From positions 558,001-622,000 of the forward strand of contig OY987228.1 of NCBI GenBank assembly GCA_963920705.1: a DNA stretch of 64,000 nt, read 5' to 3'. A program made the translations under genes and the position numbers. Under the pieces are notes generated by a model. That model was given only the letters and a program-made list of their open reading frames with translations, had not been told where the DNA came from and ran no database searches. The DNA is from Odiellus spinosus. Taxonomy: Eukaryota; Arthropoda; Arachnida; Opiliones; Phalangiidae. Shown here one piece after another: positions 54,023-64,000 of the stretch (its first letter is position 1; every line of letters begins with the position of its first letter).

Positions 54023-56787
54023 ATGTCCGAGAGAAATGTTTCTCTGCCGGTATGTAGTAAAATTTATTTCTTGTAACCTCCCTAATATTTGTATCCCGTA
54101 GGCAAATATCTTAAAATACTTTAAGCCTAGGCCTATCGTTTTTACCCTGTACTGTAGTCTGTAGGAGTTTAGGTAGAGGAGTTAAGCCTGGGTTAATAAT
54201 TTGATTAACAATTATTTTTAATTAATCTAGAAAATCATTTGATTTTATTTTAGTGAATTACTACAGTAATTTACAGTGTTAAACTTTTTTAAAGGAATTT
54301 TATTAGTACAAATGAACTCATAGAACAGTAGAGATCGTTCCGTGTTAACATGGTAGTATACGCTTGTTCTATTTGTATTAAAGTTGTAGAACGTCCAACA
54401 GTTTCTAGTTGGTTGAAACATACCCGTATAAGCCACTCTCACGAGCCCCATCAACAATTTAAATGTTGATATAACTCGTGTCCAAGTACTTTTTCGAAAT
54501 TTGTCTCACTTAGGAGCCATTTATACACTAAGCATTTTTGTGGGGGGATTTTTGTGGAAAACAGGGGACCTGTTATTGGGAATGAAGAGGAAGAGGGTCA
54601 TGATATTCTACCAATTGAAGATCCAGATGGCGATCCATTATGTAACCCTGATCTGAATAATTTAGAGCCAGAACAACCAGCGCAATTAGACCGAAATGCT
54701 GCCCTTTTTATGTTAGAACTGCGGGAAAAGCACAAGTTGCCAGCTTGTGTCACAGCAAGTATATCAAATAGTGTAGCGGGTTTAATAGAGAGTTGTTTGG
54801 AAACATTTACAAACTTAAACGCTAATAACCAAAGAGAGCCCATTAATGACCAAAATGACTTTAAAAATCAAGCTCGTGTCGTTACGAACTCTGTGTTGGG
54901 AGTTATAAAGAGTAACTATACCTTGGAAAAATATTGTAGAGAAAGTATGGAATATGTGGAACCAGTTGACTATTATATTAGGAACCAGAAGAATAAATGG
55001 GAAAGTATTTAAAGATACAATAAATTATGTTTCAATTATTTCTGTCCTAGAAAAACTTTTTCTCATGATGACGTGTGGGAGGAATTTTTAAGGAAAAAGA
55101 AAGATTATGGGCCTTATATATTAGTTGATTATGATGATGGGGAAATATGTAAAGAACACCCTCTTTTTTCTAATGATCCTTATTTTGTTAGACTCCCTTT
55201 TTACTTGGACGAAGTAGAGTTTAACAACCCTATAGGTGCTAAAAGGGGCAAACATAAAGTATTGTTAGTTTACTATCAGGTTGGAAATTTTGACCCATCC
55301 CTTCGCAGTAAGCTAAGCAGCATAAAACTAGCATTGGCAGTCAAGTATCCAATTTTAAAAAAATACGGATATACCAAAGTATTAAAACCACTTTTGGAAG
55401 ACCTTGAAAATCTTCAAAAAAATGGATTTAATATTAAAAATAGGAACATTAAAGGAGCAATATCAACAATATCAGCTGATAATCTTTCTAGTCACAGTAT
55501 TGGGGGGTTTTCAGTCTTTTTCTTCAGGTAGAATTTGCCGTCAATATATGATAAAAAAAAGATATTTCTTCTTTGTTTGACGAAGCCAACATGATAATTA
55601 GAACTGAAGAAATACATGACTATCATTTAGATGCTGTGTTTGGAAATCCAGATAATTCGTCAATATATGGAGTTAAAGGCCCATCGCCATTTTCTATAAT
55701 CGAGCATTTCAAAGTCACACAGAGTCTGCCACCTGATATTATGCACGACTATTATGAAGGTGTTGTCCCACTTATTCTCAAATTAGTGATGAATCACATG
55801 ATTAGTTCTAATTTTATTTCTCTCGACGAAATTAATGAAAAAATTGCAAATTTTTCCTATGGCGAATTGCACATAAAAAACAAAAGTTTGCCTATAACCC
55901 GTGAAAAGCTGGTAGGTGCGGGTACTTTGACAGGAACCGCTGCTCAAAAAAAACGTTGCTGTACGTTTTCCCCTTAATTTTTGGCTCTGTGGTACCGTTG
56001 AATGATAAAGTTTGGAATTTGTTACTTCTTTTAATTAGTATTGGTGAATTTATTACCGCACCAATAATAGATCGCAGGTGGCTAGCTTATCTTTACGAAT
56101 TAATAAACGAGTTCATGTATTTATTTAAAGAAACCCCAAATTCCCACTTCATTCCAAAATTACACTATTTAATCCACTACCCAAGGCTAATTCAAAATTA
56201 TGGTCCTCTAATTAGATTATGGTGTATGAGATTTGAAGCCAAACACCAATATTTCAAGAATATAGCTACTATTTCTCGTAATTTTAAAAATGTATGTTCG
56301 ACCATAAGTAAAAGGCATCAATTTCTCCAATGCTGGGAACAAAGCACTGGCAATGGGTTTGAAAACGGTGACTCGGTTAAAACCAGTAAAGTCAAATTTA
56401 GCCAGCTTCCAGAGCTATTAAAGAAAAAGCTAAGAGAAATCATTAACTTAGATTCCGAGATACAGCAAATAGCATCAGAAATTAATTTCTCTGGTGTGCA
56501 CTACAAAACTGGTTATGTCTTTCCAGTTACCGCATTGCCGGAAGAAATTGTCGTTTTTTTTTAAAGTCTATTACATGGTAGAAATTAATTGCACTTGGCA
56601 CTTATGTGGGAGACTATTACACAGTTCAAAGTATTTAGAGCATTACAATGCTTACGTTGTTGGGGAACTCAGTGACTGGGATATAATACAGCCTGGTGCA
56701 AAGATAGATTATTATGCCCTCAACACCTATAGATTAGATGGAAATGACGTTTTACTGATGAACCACAAAATAGCTTACAATCCTTAA
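54023..56787 (+). pseudogene. CACTA/EnSpm-like transposase, frame-broken
   Basis: Pieces of one transposase read in order: a possible first exon 54,023-54,049 (MSERNVSLP, then GTATGT); an acidic N-terminal region 54,554-55,009; 55,073-55,531 (YLDEVEFNNPIGAKRGKHKV and SADNLSSHSIGGF); 55,573-55,976, with the family's diagnostic LPPDIMHDYYEGVVPL; 55,956-56,562, with HYLIHYPRLIQNYGPLIRLW and MRFEAKHQYFK, features of Tnp2-like transposases; and 56,563-56,787. Six frame changes separate them: near 55,007; T5 at 55,057-61; G6 at 55,502-07; A8 at 55,553-60; A8 at 55,946-53; T9 at 56,554-62. Five of these are in mononucleotide runs. There is a polyadenylation signal AATAAA at 56,799-56,804. Confidence 0.68.
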
Positions 56788-56812
56788 TTACCGTATATAA
56801 TAAACTTTTTAG

Positions 56813-56927
56813 TAGAAATTAGGTTTATTTTAGAGAAAACTATATGGTATTATGGATAACTTTATTCTAAATTAAAGTTCTCTATAATACCATGTCGTTT
56901 TCTCTGAAATAAACATAATTTCTACTT
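56813..56927. repeat. Inverted repeat between the two transposon genes
   Basis: The arms, of about 40 bp, begin GTAGAAATTAGGTTTATTTT and are mirrored at 56,886-56,927 with a few mismatches, leaving a loop of about 30 bp. It lies between the poly(A) signal of the transposase gene and the ATG of the second gene. It is either a tiny inserted fold-back element or a regulatory hairpin. Confidence 0.75.
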
Positions 56928-56946
56928 AATCACCATTATATTGCAG

Positions 56947-59148
56947 ATGACCACTCGAAAAATTCATATCACGTGCCAAGAAAGTAAGAAGATAGTTCAA
57001 TGCGAAGATTCAGTGGAAGATTTTTATAAGCAATTTAAAAATGCATTTGAAAAAAAAATTAAGTCTATTCAAATTTTTAATGATGATTTCAATGATTGGC
57101 TCGATTTTGATATTCTAAAAGAAGGAATACCACCTTCAATGTCAAAACTTCTTGTAACTTGTGAAGAGGAGAAAATTCTCTTGTAAGTATTTAAAATATT
57201 TTATCTTTTCTGTTCAGGATTTAATCTATTTTTTTTTTATTTTGCTTACAGAAGTATTCCTGGCACTTCAATTGAACCTGAATCGCTTCAACATAGGGAA
57301 AACGCGTCACCAAATAGCTGTTTGGAGAGTTTGGAAATTTCGGAGTCAACAGCACCCCTAATGCCTCTTGTTTAACGGGTACCAGATTTCCCACAATCAG
57401 TAATGCAGCTTATTAATAGCAAAGATAATTCCGTATTTCAACGGAAAAATTCAAACGTGATAATCAACGTCATATTCGAGGATTTATTACAATATGGCTT
57501 GTATGTTTTAAAATAAACCATCTATTGGGGTTGAAACTCAAAATATTTACTGTCAAAATTACATTTTCAGATATATTAAACCAAGCTATCTCGACCGAGT
57601 TGGCGTGGCGTTAGTACAAAAACATCCATTTTTGAAAGATCGCTTACATAATCAACACGGATATGTCAGTATTTAATATCTTTTTATTTTATTTTCAATT
57701 AAAATATAATGTATATTTCCAATAATTATTTTGATTAATTATTTTTTGGCTCAAATCGCTAAAAAACAAATATAGGCACGAGCGAATGGCCTATGGACAT
57801 TTAAAGAAGTGCAAAACATGAGAAAAATCTTTGGTCGTGACAAAGAAATAAAAGCTATTACAGAACAGGAAACTCAAAAAGAAAAGCCACCACCAAAAAA
57901 GAAAGCTAAAAGAACCTCACCTACGGTAAATATATACCAGTTAATATTGTTTAGGCACCAACGCGTGATCTAGAAACTAATTTTAGAAATTTCGTTTAAA
58001 AGGCTGCTAAATGCGGCAGTGTGACATTGTTGCTCAGGCACAGGCTATAAATGTTACATACTTCATTGAAAGGTTTAATTTTAAACTTTAAAGCTTTATT
58101 AACTCTACAGAGTGCGCATGAGAATGAATAATTTCTTTTCCAATTCCAATGAAGGCACTAACCACTTTGGCAGAAGACGAGGCAAGTATACAGGGCCATA
58201 TTAAAATCATGAATAAGGAGCTAGAAAAATCCAAGCCCAATTACACAATTCTGGAAGAAAAGATGGCGAGAACTGTTCACTGGCGGCAAAGTTTGGCTTT
58301 TAAAAGTGAAAACTTAGCCCCAGTAATTGAGATGTTTCCTCTTCTCCTTCAGAGAAACCAGGTAATTATACATTTCAATTGGAGAATTTATACAATTAAT
58401 CCTTTTTATAGTTATTGAAGGAATTCAATTTACTACAAAATATCCGGCCATCGGCAGAGCAAGTAATCCGGCATCATTTCAAACCGCTGGTGAAAAATAT
58501 TATCAAAATAATCAAAAATAGAAAATCTGCCCAACCCGTGTTGGTAGCACTCAAGTCAGCGGAAGATATTGCATCAAAGGAGGCTTTTGAGGGTAAGTAA
58601 AAATATTTCTGTTATGTAAAACATATTCTCTTTTACACAAGACTTGTTGACCATGGTGAATTACTTATAATGATATTATGAATACCATTCTGATGGCTTT
58701 TTGTAATGTGCATGAAGTTAGTCCCTGCGTATCTTTAAGGCAGTTAGGTTATAAAGCTAAGAAAATTGTAACTGGGGTATTTTAAATTCACACTTCATAA
58801 ACTGTTAAAAAATCATATTTATACCAATTCTTCATATTTTTTTAGAATTAGAACTGAAGGCATGTTTGATAACTTTACCCAGTTTGTTTAATGAAAGTGT
58901 AAATAATTGGTATACCCAAAACGTAAGTAAACTTAAATTTTGACAATTTCAATACCTCATTGTAAATTACTTTCATATTAATTTTATAGGTATCAATCAC
59001 TGACACCCCAGTTTTGAAGTTTTCGAACGAAGATGTTTTGGAATCTCCCTTCGAAATATTGATAGAAGGAAACAGTTTTGAAGTATCAACAATAGAAGGA
59101 GCTGTTGCAACACTCTTTGGGGGATTTTTTGCATTTCAACTACATTAA
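56947..59148 (+). CDS. Second gene of the CACTA-like element (SAMD3-like accessory protein), eight exons
   Basis: Exons inferred from GT-AG junctions with continuous phase: 56,947-57,182; 57,252-57,500; 57,571-57,664; 57,776-57,925; 58,155-58,361; 58,412-58,592; 58,846-58,922; 58,990-59,148. The product resembles proteins annotated SAMD3-like in fish and invertebrates that accompany this transposase type. It has an N-terminal ubiquitin-like-sized domain, a middle segment (YLDRVGVALVQKHPFL), a basic PPPKKKAKR motif, a helical ARTVHWRQSL region and a C-terminal part ending at TAA 59,148. An in-frame TAA at 57,373-57,375 in exon 2 interrupts it; otherwise the frame is continuous. AATAAA lies at 59,199-59,204. 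Its biochemical role is unknown; CACTA elements often encode a second DNA-binding protein. Confidence 0.65.
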
Positions 59149-59403
59149 CCACAAAAATTAAACAAAACAATGGAGTATCTACAAAAAATTGTTTTTAAAA
59201 TAAATGTAGATAAGGTGTCCACTGCTATTATAAATATAGTGAACAAACTTTTAAGTTTTAAATAAATGAAATTTGCTAAACTGATCGAGAATTTTGGTAA
59301 TTTTCCTTAATAAATAAGTTTTATTTTGGAGAAAATCAGGGGATTTAAATTTTGCATGCATTCGAATGCTTAAAAAATTATCTTGAAACGTATCTAATTG
59401 TGC

Positions 59404-59900
59404 GAAGTTGTCAACTAAACCATTTAAAATTGCCAACGTAAGTGTGCAAAATTGACAAGTAAAGCATTTAAAACTGCCAAATTGTCAACTAAACTTTTCA
59501 AAACTGCCAACTAAAGTGTGCCAAATTGACAAGTAAACCATTTAGAACTGCCAAATTGTCAACTAAACTATTCAAAACTGCCAACTTAAGTGTGCCAAAT
59601 TGACAAGTAAACCATTTAAAACTGCCAAACTGACAACTAAACTATTCAAAACTGCCAACTTAAGTGAGCAAATTGACAAGTAAACCATCTAAAACTGCCA
59701 AATTGACAACTAAACTATTCAAAACTGCCAACTTAAGTGTGCAAAATTGACATGTAAACCATTTAAAACTGCCAAATTGACAACTTAATCATTCAAAACT
59801 GCCAATTTAAGTATGAAAAATTAACAACTAAACCACTCAAAACTGCCAACTAAAGCGTGCCAAATTGACAACAAAATCATTCAAAATTCTCAACTAAATT
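59404..59900. repeat. Subterminal tandem repeats, approximately 73-bp unit
   Basis: Six to seven diverged copies of a unit made of 'aaactgccaaattgacaact', 'aaactattcaaaactgcc' and 'aacttaagtgtgc'. Copies fall near 59,471, 59,543, 59,618, 59,690 and 59,766. Arrays of short motifs just inside the ends are typical of CACTA elements, where they bind element-encoded proteins. Confidence 0.85.
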
Positions 59901-60063
59901 GTTTAAAGTTGCTCCCTTAAGAAGAAAACCTACAAAACTTAGTGTTCAACAATACTAACAAAAGTGTCCAACTTTGAATGCTGTTTTGGCGTTCAATGTT
60001 GGTACCTGCATTTAGTGTTCAAAATTGAATACTAAAGTGACCTACCAGTGTGGTGAGACATTG

Positions 60064-60106
60064 CACGCTTTTTTGTTCAATTTTGAACACATAATTTTAA
60101 GAGTGT
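60064..60106. repeat. Right terminus of the CACTA-like element
   Basis: The inward sequence CACTCTTAAAATTATGTG is followed by the palindrome TGTTCAAAATTGAACA. The satellite resumes at once with TAGGGCACAG (60,107). Confidence 0.6.
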
Positions 60107-63100
60107 AGGGCACAGATATGACGCTGGTATCGTTGGATAGATAATTAAATTCTTAACAATATGTTTTGATTTCAGAAGGTTCCTATGTGTGTGAGGGGAG
60201 ATATTAGCTGTAGTTCCAACCCTCCATATAATTAATTATATTTTTGATTGTAGAATTTTTCTATTTGAATTGATATTAATTGCTCCAAAACGGCTTAGGT
60301 CACAGATATGACGCTAGTATCGTTGGATAGATAGTTAAATTCTTAACAATATGCTTTAATTTCAGAAGGTTCCAATGTGTGTGTGGGGAGATATTAGCTG
60401 TAGTTCCAACGCCCCATCATTTTTCTTGGTATATTTTTGATAATAGCATTTTTCTATTTGAATTAGAATTAATTGCTCTTAAACGGCTTAGGGCACAGAT
60501 ATGACGCTAATACCATTGGATAGATAATTAAATTCTCAACAATATATTTTAATTTCAGAAGGTTCCTATGTGTGTGAGGGGAGATATTAGCTGTATTTCC
60601 AACCCTCCATATAATTAATTATATTTTTGATTGTAGAATTTTTCTATTTGAATTAATATTAATTGCTCCAAAACGGCTTAGGGCACAGATATGACGCTAG
60701 TATCGTTGGATAGATAATTAAATTCTTAACAATATGTTTTAATTTCAGAATGTTCCTATGTGTGTGAGGGGAGATATTAGCTGTAGCTCCAACGCCCCAT
60801 CATTTTTGTAGGTATATTTTTGATTATAGCATTTTTCTATTTGAATTAATATTAATTGCTCCAAAACGGCTTAGGCACAGATATGACGCTAGTACCGTTG
60901 GCTAGATAATTAAATTATTAACAATATGTTTTAATTTCAGAAAGTTCCTATGTGTATGAGGGGAGATATTAGCTGTATTTCCAACTCCCCATATCATTTT
61001 TTAGGTATATTTTTGATTATAGCATTTTTCTATTTGAATTAATATTAATTGCTCCAAAACGGCTTAAGGCATAGATATGACGCTAGTACCGTTGGCTAGA
61101 TAATTAAATTCTTAACAATATGTTTTAATTTCAGAAGGTTCGTATGTGTGTGAGGCGAGATATTAGCTGTAGTTCCAACGACCAATCATTTTTCTAGGTA
61201 TATTTTTGATTATAGCATTTTTCTATTTGAATTAAAATTAATTGCTCTTAAACGGCTTAGGGCACAGATATGACGCTAATACCGTTGGATAGATAATAAA
61301 ATTCTTAACAATATGTTTTATTTTTAGAAGGTTCCTATGTGTGTGAGGGGAGATATTAGCTGTAGTTCCAACGCCCAATCATTTTTCTAGGTATATTTTT
61401 GATTATAGCATTTTTCTATTTGAATTAGAATTGCTCATAAACGGCTTAGGGCACAGATTTGACGCTAATACCGTTGGATAGATAATTAAATTCTTAACAA
61501 TATGTTTTAATTTCAGAAGGTTCCTATGTGTGTGAGGGGAGATATTAGCTGTAGTTCCAACGCCCAATAATTTTTCTATGTATATTTTTGATTATAGCAT
61601 TTACTATTTGAATTAAAATTAATGGATCTTAAACGGCTTAGGGCACAGATATGACGCTAATACCGTTATATATATGTTATATATATGTTTTAATTTCAGA
61701 AGGTTCCTATGTGTGTGAGGGGAGATATTAGCTGTAATACCAACCCCCATATCATTTTTAAGTATATTTTTGATTATAGCATTTTTCTATTTGAATTAAT
61801 ATTAATTGCTCCAAAACGGCTTAGGGCACAGATATGACGCTAGTATCGTTGGATAGATGATTAAATTCTTAACAATATGTTTTATTTTCAGAAGGTTCCT
61901 ATGTGTGTGAGGGGAGATATTAGCTGTAGTTCCAACGCCCCATCATTTTACTAGGTATATTTTTGATTATAGCATTTTTATATTTGAATTAGAATTAATT
62001 GCTCCAAAACGGCTTAGGCACAGGTAAGACGCTAGTACCGTTGGATAGATAATTAAATTATTAACAATCTGTTTTCATTTCAGAAGGTTCCTATGTGTGT
62101 GAGGGGAGATATTAGCTGTATTTCCAACTACCTATATAATTTTTTAGGTATATTTTTGATTATAACATTTTTCTATTTGAATTAATATTAATTCCTCCAA
62201 AACGGCTTAGGCACAGACATGACGCTAGTACCGCTGGCTAGATAATTAAATTCTTAACAATATGTTTTAATTTCAGAAGGTTCCTATGTGTGTGAGGGGA
62301 GATATTAGCTGTAGTTCCAACGCCCAATCATTTTTCTATGTATATTTTTGATTATAGCATTTACTATTTGAATTAAAATTAATGGATCTTAAACGGCTTA
62401 GGGCACAGATATGACGCTAGTACCGTTGGATAGATAATTAAATTCTTAACCATATGTTTTAATTTCAGAAGGTTCCTAAGTGTGTGAGGGGAGATATTAG
62501 CTGTAGTTCCAACGCCCAATAATTTTTCTAGGTATATTTTTGATTATAGCATTTTTCTATTTGAATTAAAATTAATTGCTCTTAAACGGCTTAGGTCACA
62601 GATATGACGCTAATACCGTTATACATATGTTATATATATGTTTTAATTTCAGAAGGTTCCTATGTGTGTGAGCGGAGATATTAGCTGTATTACCAACCCC
62701 CATATCATTTTTAAGTATATTTTTGATTATAGCATTTTTCTATTTGAATTAATATTAATTGCTCCAAAACGGCTTAGGGCACAGATATGACGCTAGTATC
62801 GTTGGATAGATGATTAAATTCTTAACAATATGTTTTATTTTCAGAAGGTTCCTATGTGTGTGAGGGGAGATATTAGCTGTAGTTCCAACGCCCCATCATT
62901 TTACTAGGTATATTTTTGATTATAGCATTTTTATATTTGAATTAGAATTAATTGCTCCAAAACGGCTTAGGCACAGATATGACGCTAGTACCGTTCGCTA
63001 GATAATTAAATTATTAACAATATGTTTTAATTTCAGAAGGTTCCTATGTGTGTGAGGGGAGATATTGGCTGTAGATCCAATGCCCCATCATTTTTCTAGG

Positions 63101-64000
63101 TATATTTTTGATTATAGCATTTTTCTATTTGAATTAAAATTAATTGTTCTTAAACGTCTTAGGGCACAGATATGACGCTAGTACCGTTGAATAGATAATT
63201 AAATTCTTAACAATATGTTTTAATTTCAGAAGTTTCCTATGTGTGAGAGGGGAGATATTAGCTGTATTTCCAACCCTCCATATAATTAATTATATTTTTG
63301 ATTGTAGCATTTTTCTATTTGAATTAATATTAATTGCTACAAAGCGGCTTAGGGCACAGTTATGACGCTAGCATCGTTGGATAGATAATTAAATTCTTAC
63401 AATATGTTTTATTTTCAGAAGGTTCCTATGTGTGTGAGGGGAGATATTAGCTGTAGTTCCAACGCCCCTTCATTTTTCTAGGTATATTTTTGATTATAGA
63501 ATTTTTCTATTTGAATTAAAATTAATTGTTCTTAAACGGCTTCGTGCACAGATAAGACGCTAGTACCGTTGGATAGATAATTAAATTCTTAACAATATGT
63601 TTTATTTTCAGAAGGTTCCTATGTGTGTGAGGGGAGATATTAGCTGTAGTTCCAACGCCCCATCATTTTTCTATGTATATTTTTGATTATAGCATTTTTT
63701 ATTTGAATTAAAATTAATTGTTCTTAAACGGCTTAGGGCACAGATATGACGCAAGTACCGTTGGATAGATAATAAAATTCTTAACAATATGTTTTAATTT
63801 CAGAAGGTTCCTATTTGTGTGAGGGGAGATTTTAGCTGTATTTCCAACCTCCATATAATTTATTAAGTATATTTTTGACTGTAGCATTTTTCTATTTGAA
63901 TAAATATATATTGCTCTTAAACGGCTTAGGGTACAGATATGACGATAGTACCGTTGGAAATATAATTAAATTCTTAACAATATGTTTTAATTTCAGAAGG
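60107..64000. repeat. Satellite array, block 3 (about 191-bp monomer), runs past window end
   Basis: About 20 monomers of the same family, resuming mid-monomer. Some carry a shortened segment in which 'ggatagataattaaattcttaac' is replaced by an ATATATGTTATATATATG stretch (about 61,665 and 62,628). That variant recurs with an offset of about 960 bp, a five-unit higher-order repeat. Confidence 0.96.

Larger units (their letters stand above)
53168..60106 (+). mobile_element. CACTA/EnSpm-like DNA transposon, left end not found
   Basis: Non-satellite DNA interrupts the array. It holds two plus-strand genes like those of animal EnSpm/CACTA elements (a transposase plus a second, multi-exon protein) and subterminal tandem repeats near the right end. 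The right terminus read inward is CACTCTTAAAATTATGTG, compatible with CACT(A/G)-type ends. No matching left terminus or target duplication was found, so the left end is probably deleted or rearranged. Classification is moderate: it rests on protein family recall plus end structure. Confidence 0.6.

Noticed and set aside
18871..64000. Regularly repeated array as a CRISPR
   Set aside because: The whole approximately 191-bp unit repeats; there are no short repeats with unique spacers, and the context is eukaryotic.

Overview
The window is animal nuclear DNA, probably from an arthropod or a close invertebrate. It is AT-rich and holds an intron-bearing receptor gene, a THAP/P-element-type pseudogene, several miniature elements, a Polinton/Maverick virus-like transposon, and a satellite with a unit of about 191 bp that fills close to half of the window. 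Nothing bacterial was seen (no operons, ribosome binding sites or CRISPR). The arthropod assignment rests only on protein resemblance.

Region 1 (1-16,600) is dominated by one gene on the minus strand for an anion-type Cys-loop ligand-gated ion channel. Eight exons were resolved between 11,665 and 2,442. Together they total 1,320 bp, stay in frame across every junction and cover the extracellular domain, Cys-loop, M1-M4 and the stop codon. Only the first exon, with the start Met, is missing. The introns are full of repeats: a broken P-element/THAP9-like transposase (9,910-8,164), an array of a roughly 23-bp minisatellite (4,441-5,285), a 726-bp inverted-repeat element with a 5-bp target duplication (7,020-7,745), and two copies of an approximately 530-bp dispersed repeat that recurs at 13.1 and 14.2 kb. 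A TTAA-flanked MITE lies just past the stop codon and a hAT-like MITE at 12,497-12,952.

Region 2 (16,641-18,870) is a DDE-transposase-like gene with an intact 3' part. It ends at a terminus-like motif exactly where the satellite begins.

Region 3 (18,871-64,000) is the satellite, with roughly 145 monomers in three blocks (18,871-26,920; 37,318-53,167; 60,107 to the window end). It shows several higher-order duplications, the largest being about 3.66 kb. Each typical monomer has the layout of a small exon plus an intron: AG|GTATAT, then a CTTAAC branch-like site, then TTTTAATTTCAG.

Two mobile elements break up the satellite. The first is a 10,397-bp Polinton (26,921-37,317) with near-identical 1.86-kb terminal inverted repeats and a perfect 6-bp target duplication (AATATG). 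Its capsid and packaging module is compact and all on one strand: ATPase, two conserved small proteins, integrase with chromodomain, penton-like minor capsid protein, basic virion peptide, major capsid protein, protease. It has no DNA polymerase B gene. Three of its genes carry one disabling change each, and each TIR carries a small membrane-protein ORF. The second element (about 53,168-60,106) is a CACTA/EnSpm-like two-gene transposon with a frame-broken transposase, an eight-exon second gene, and subterminal tandem repeats at its right end. Its left end was not found.
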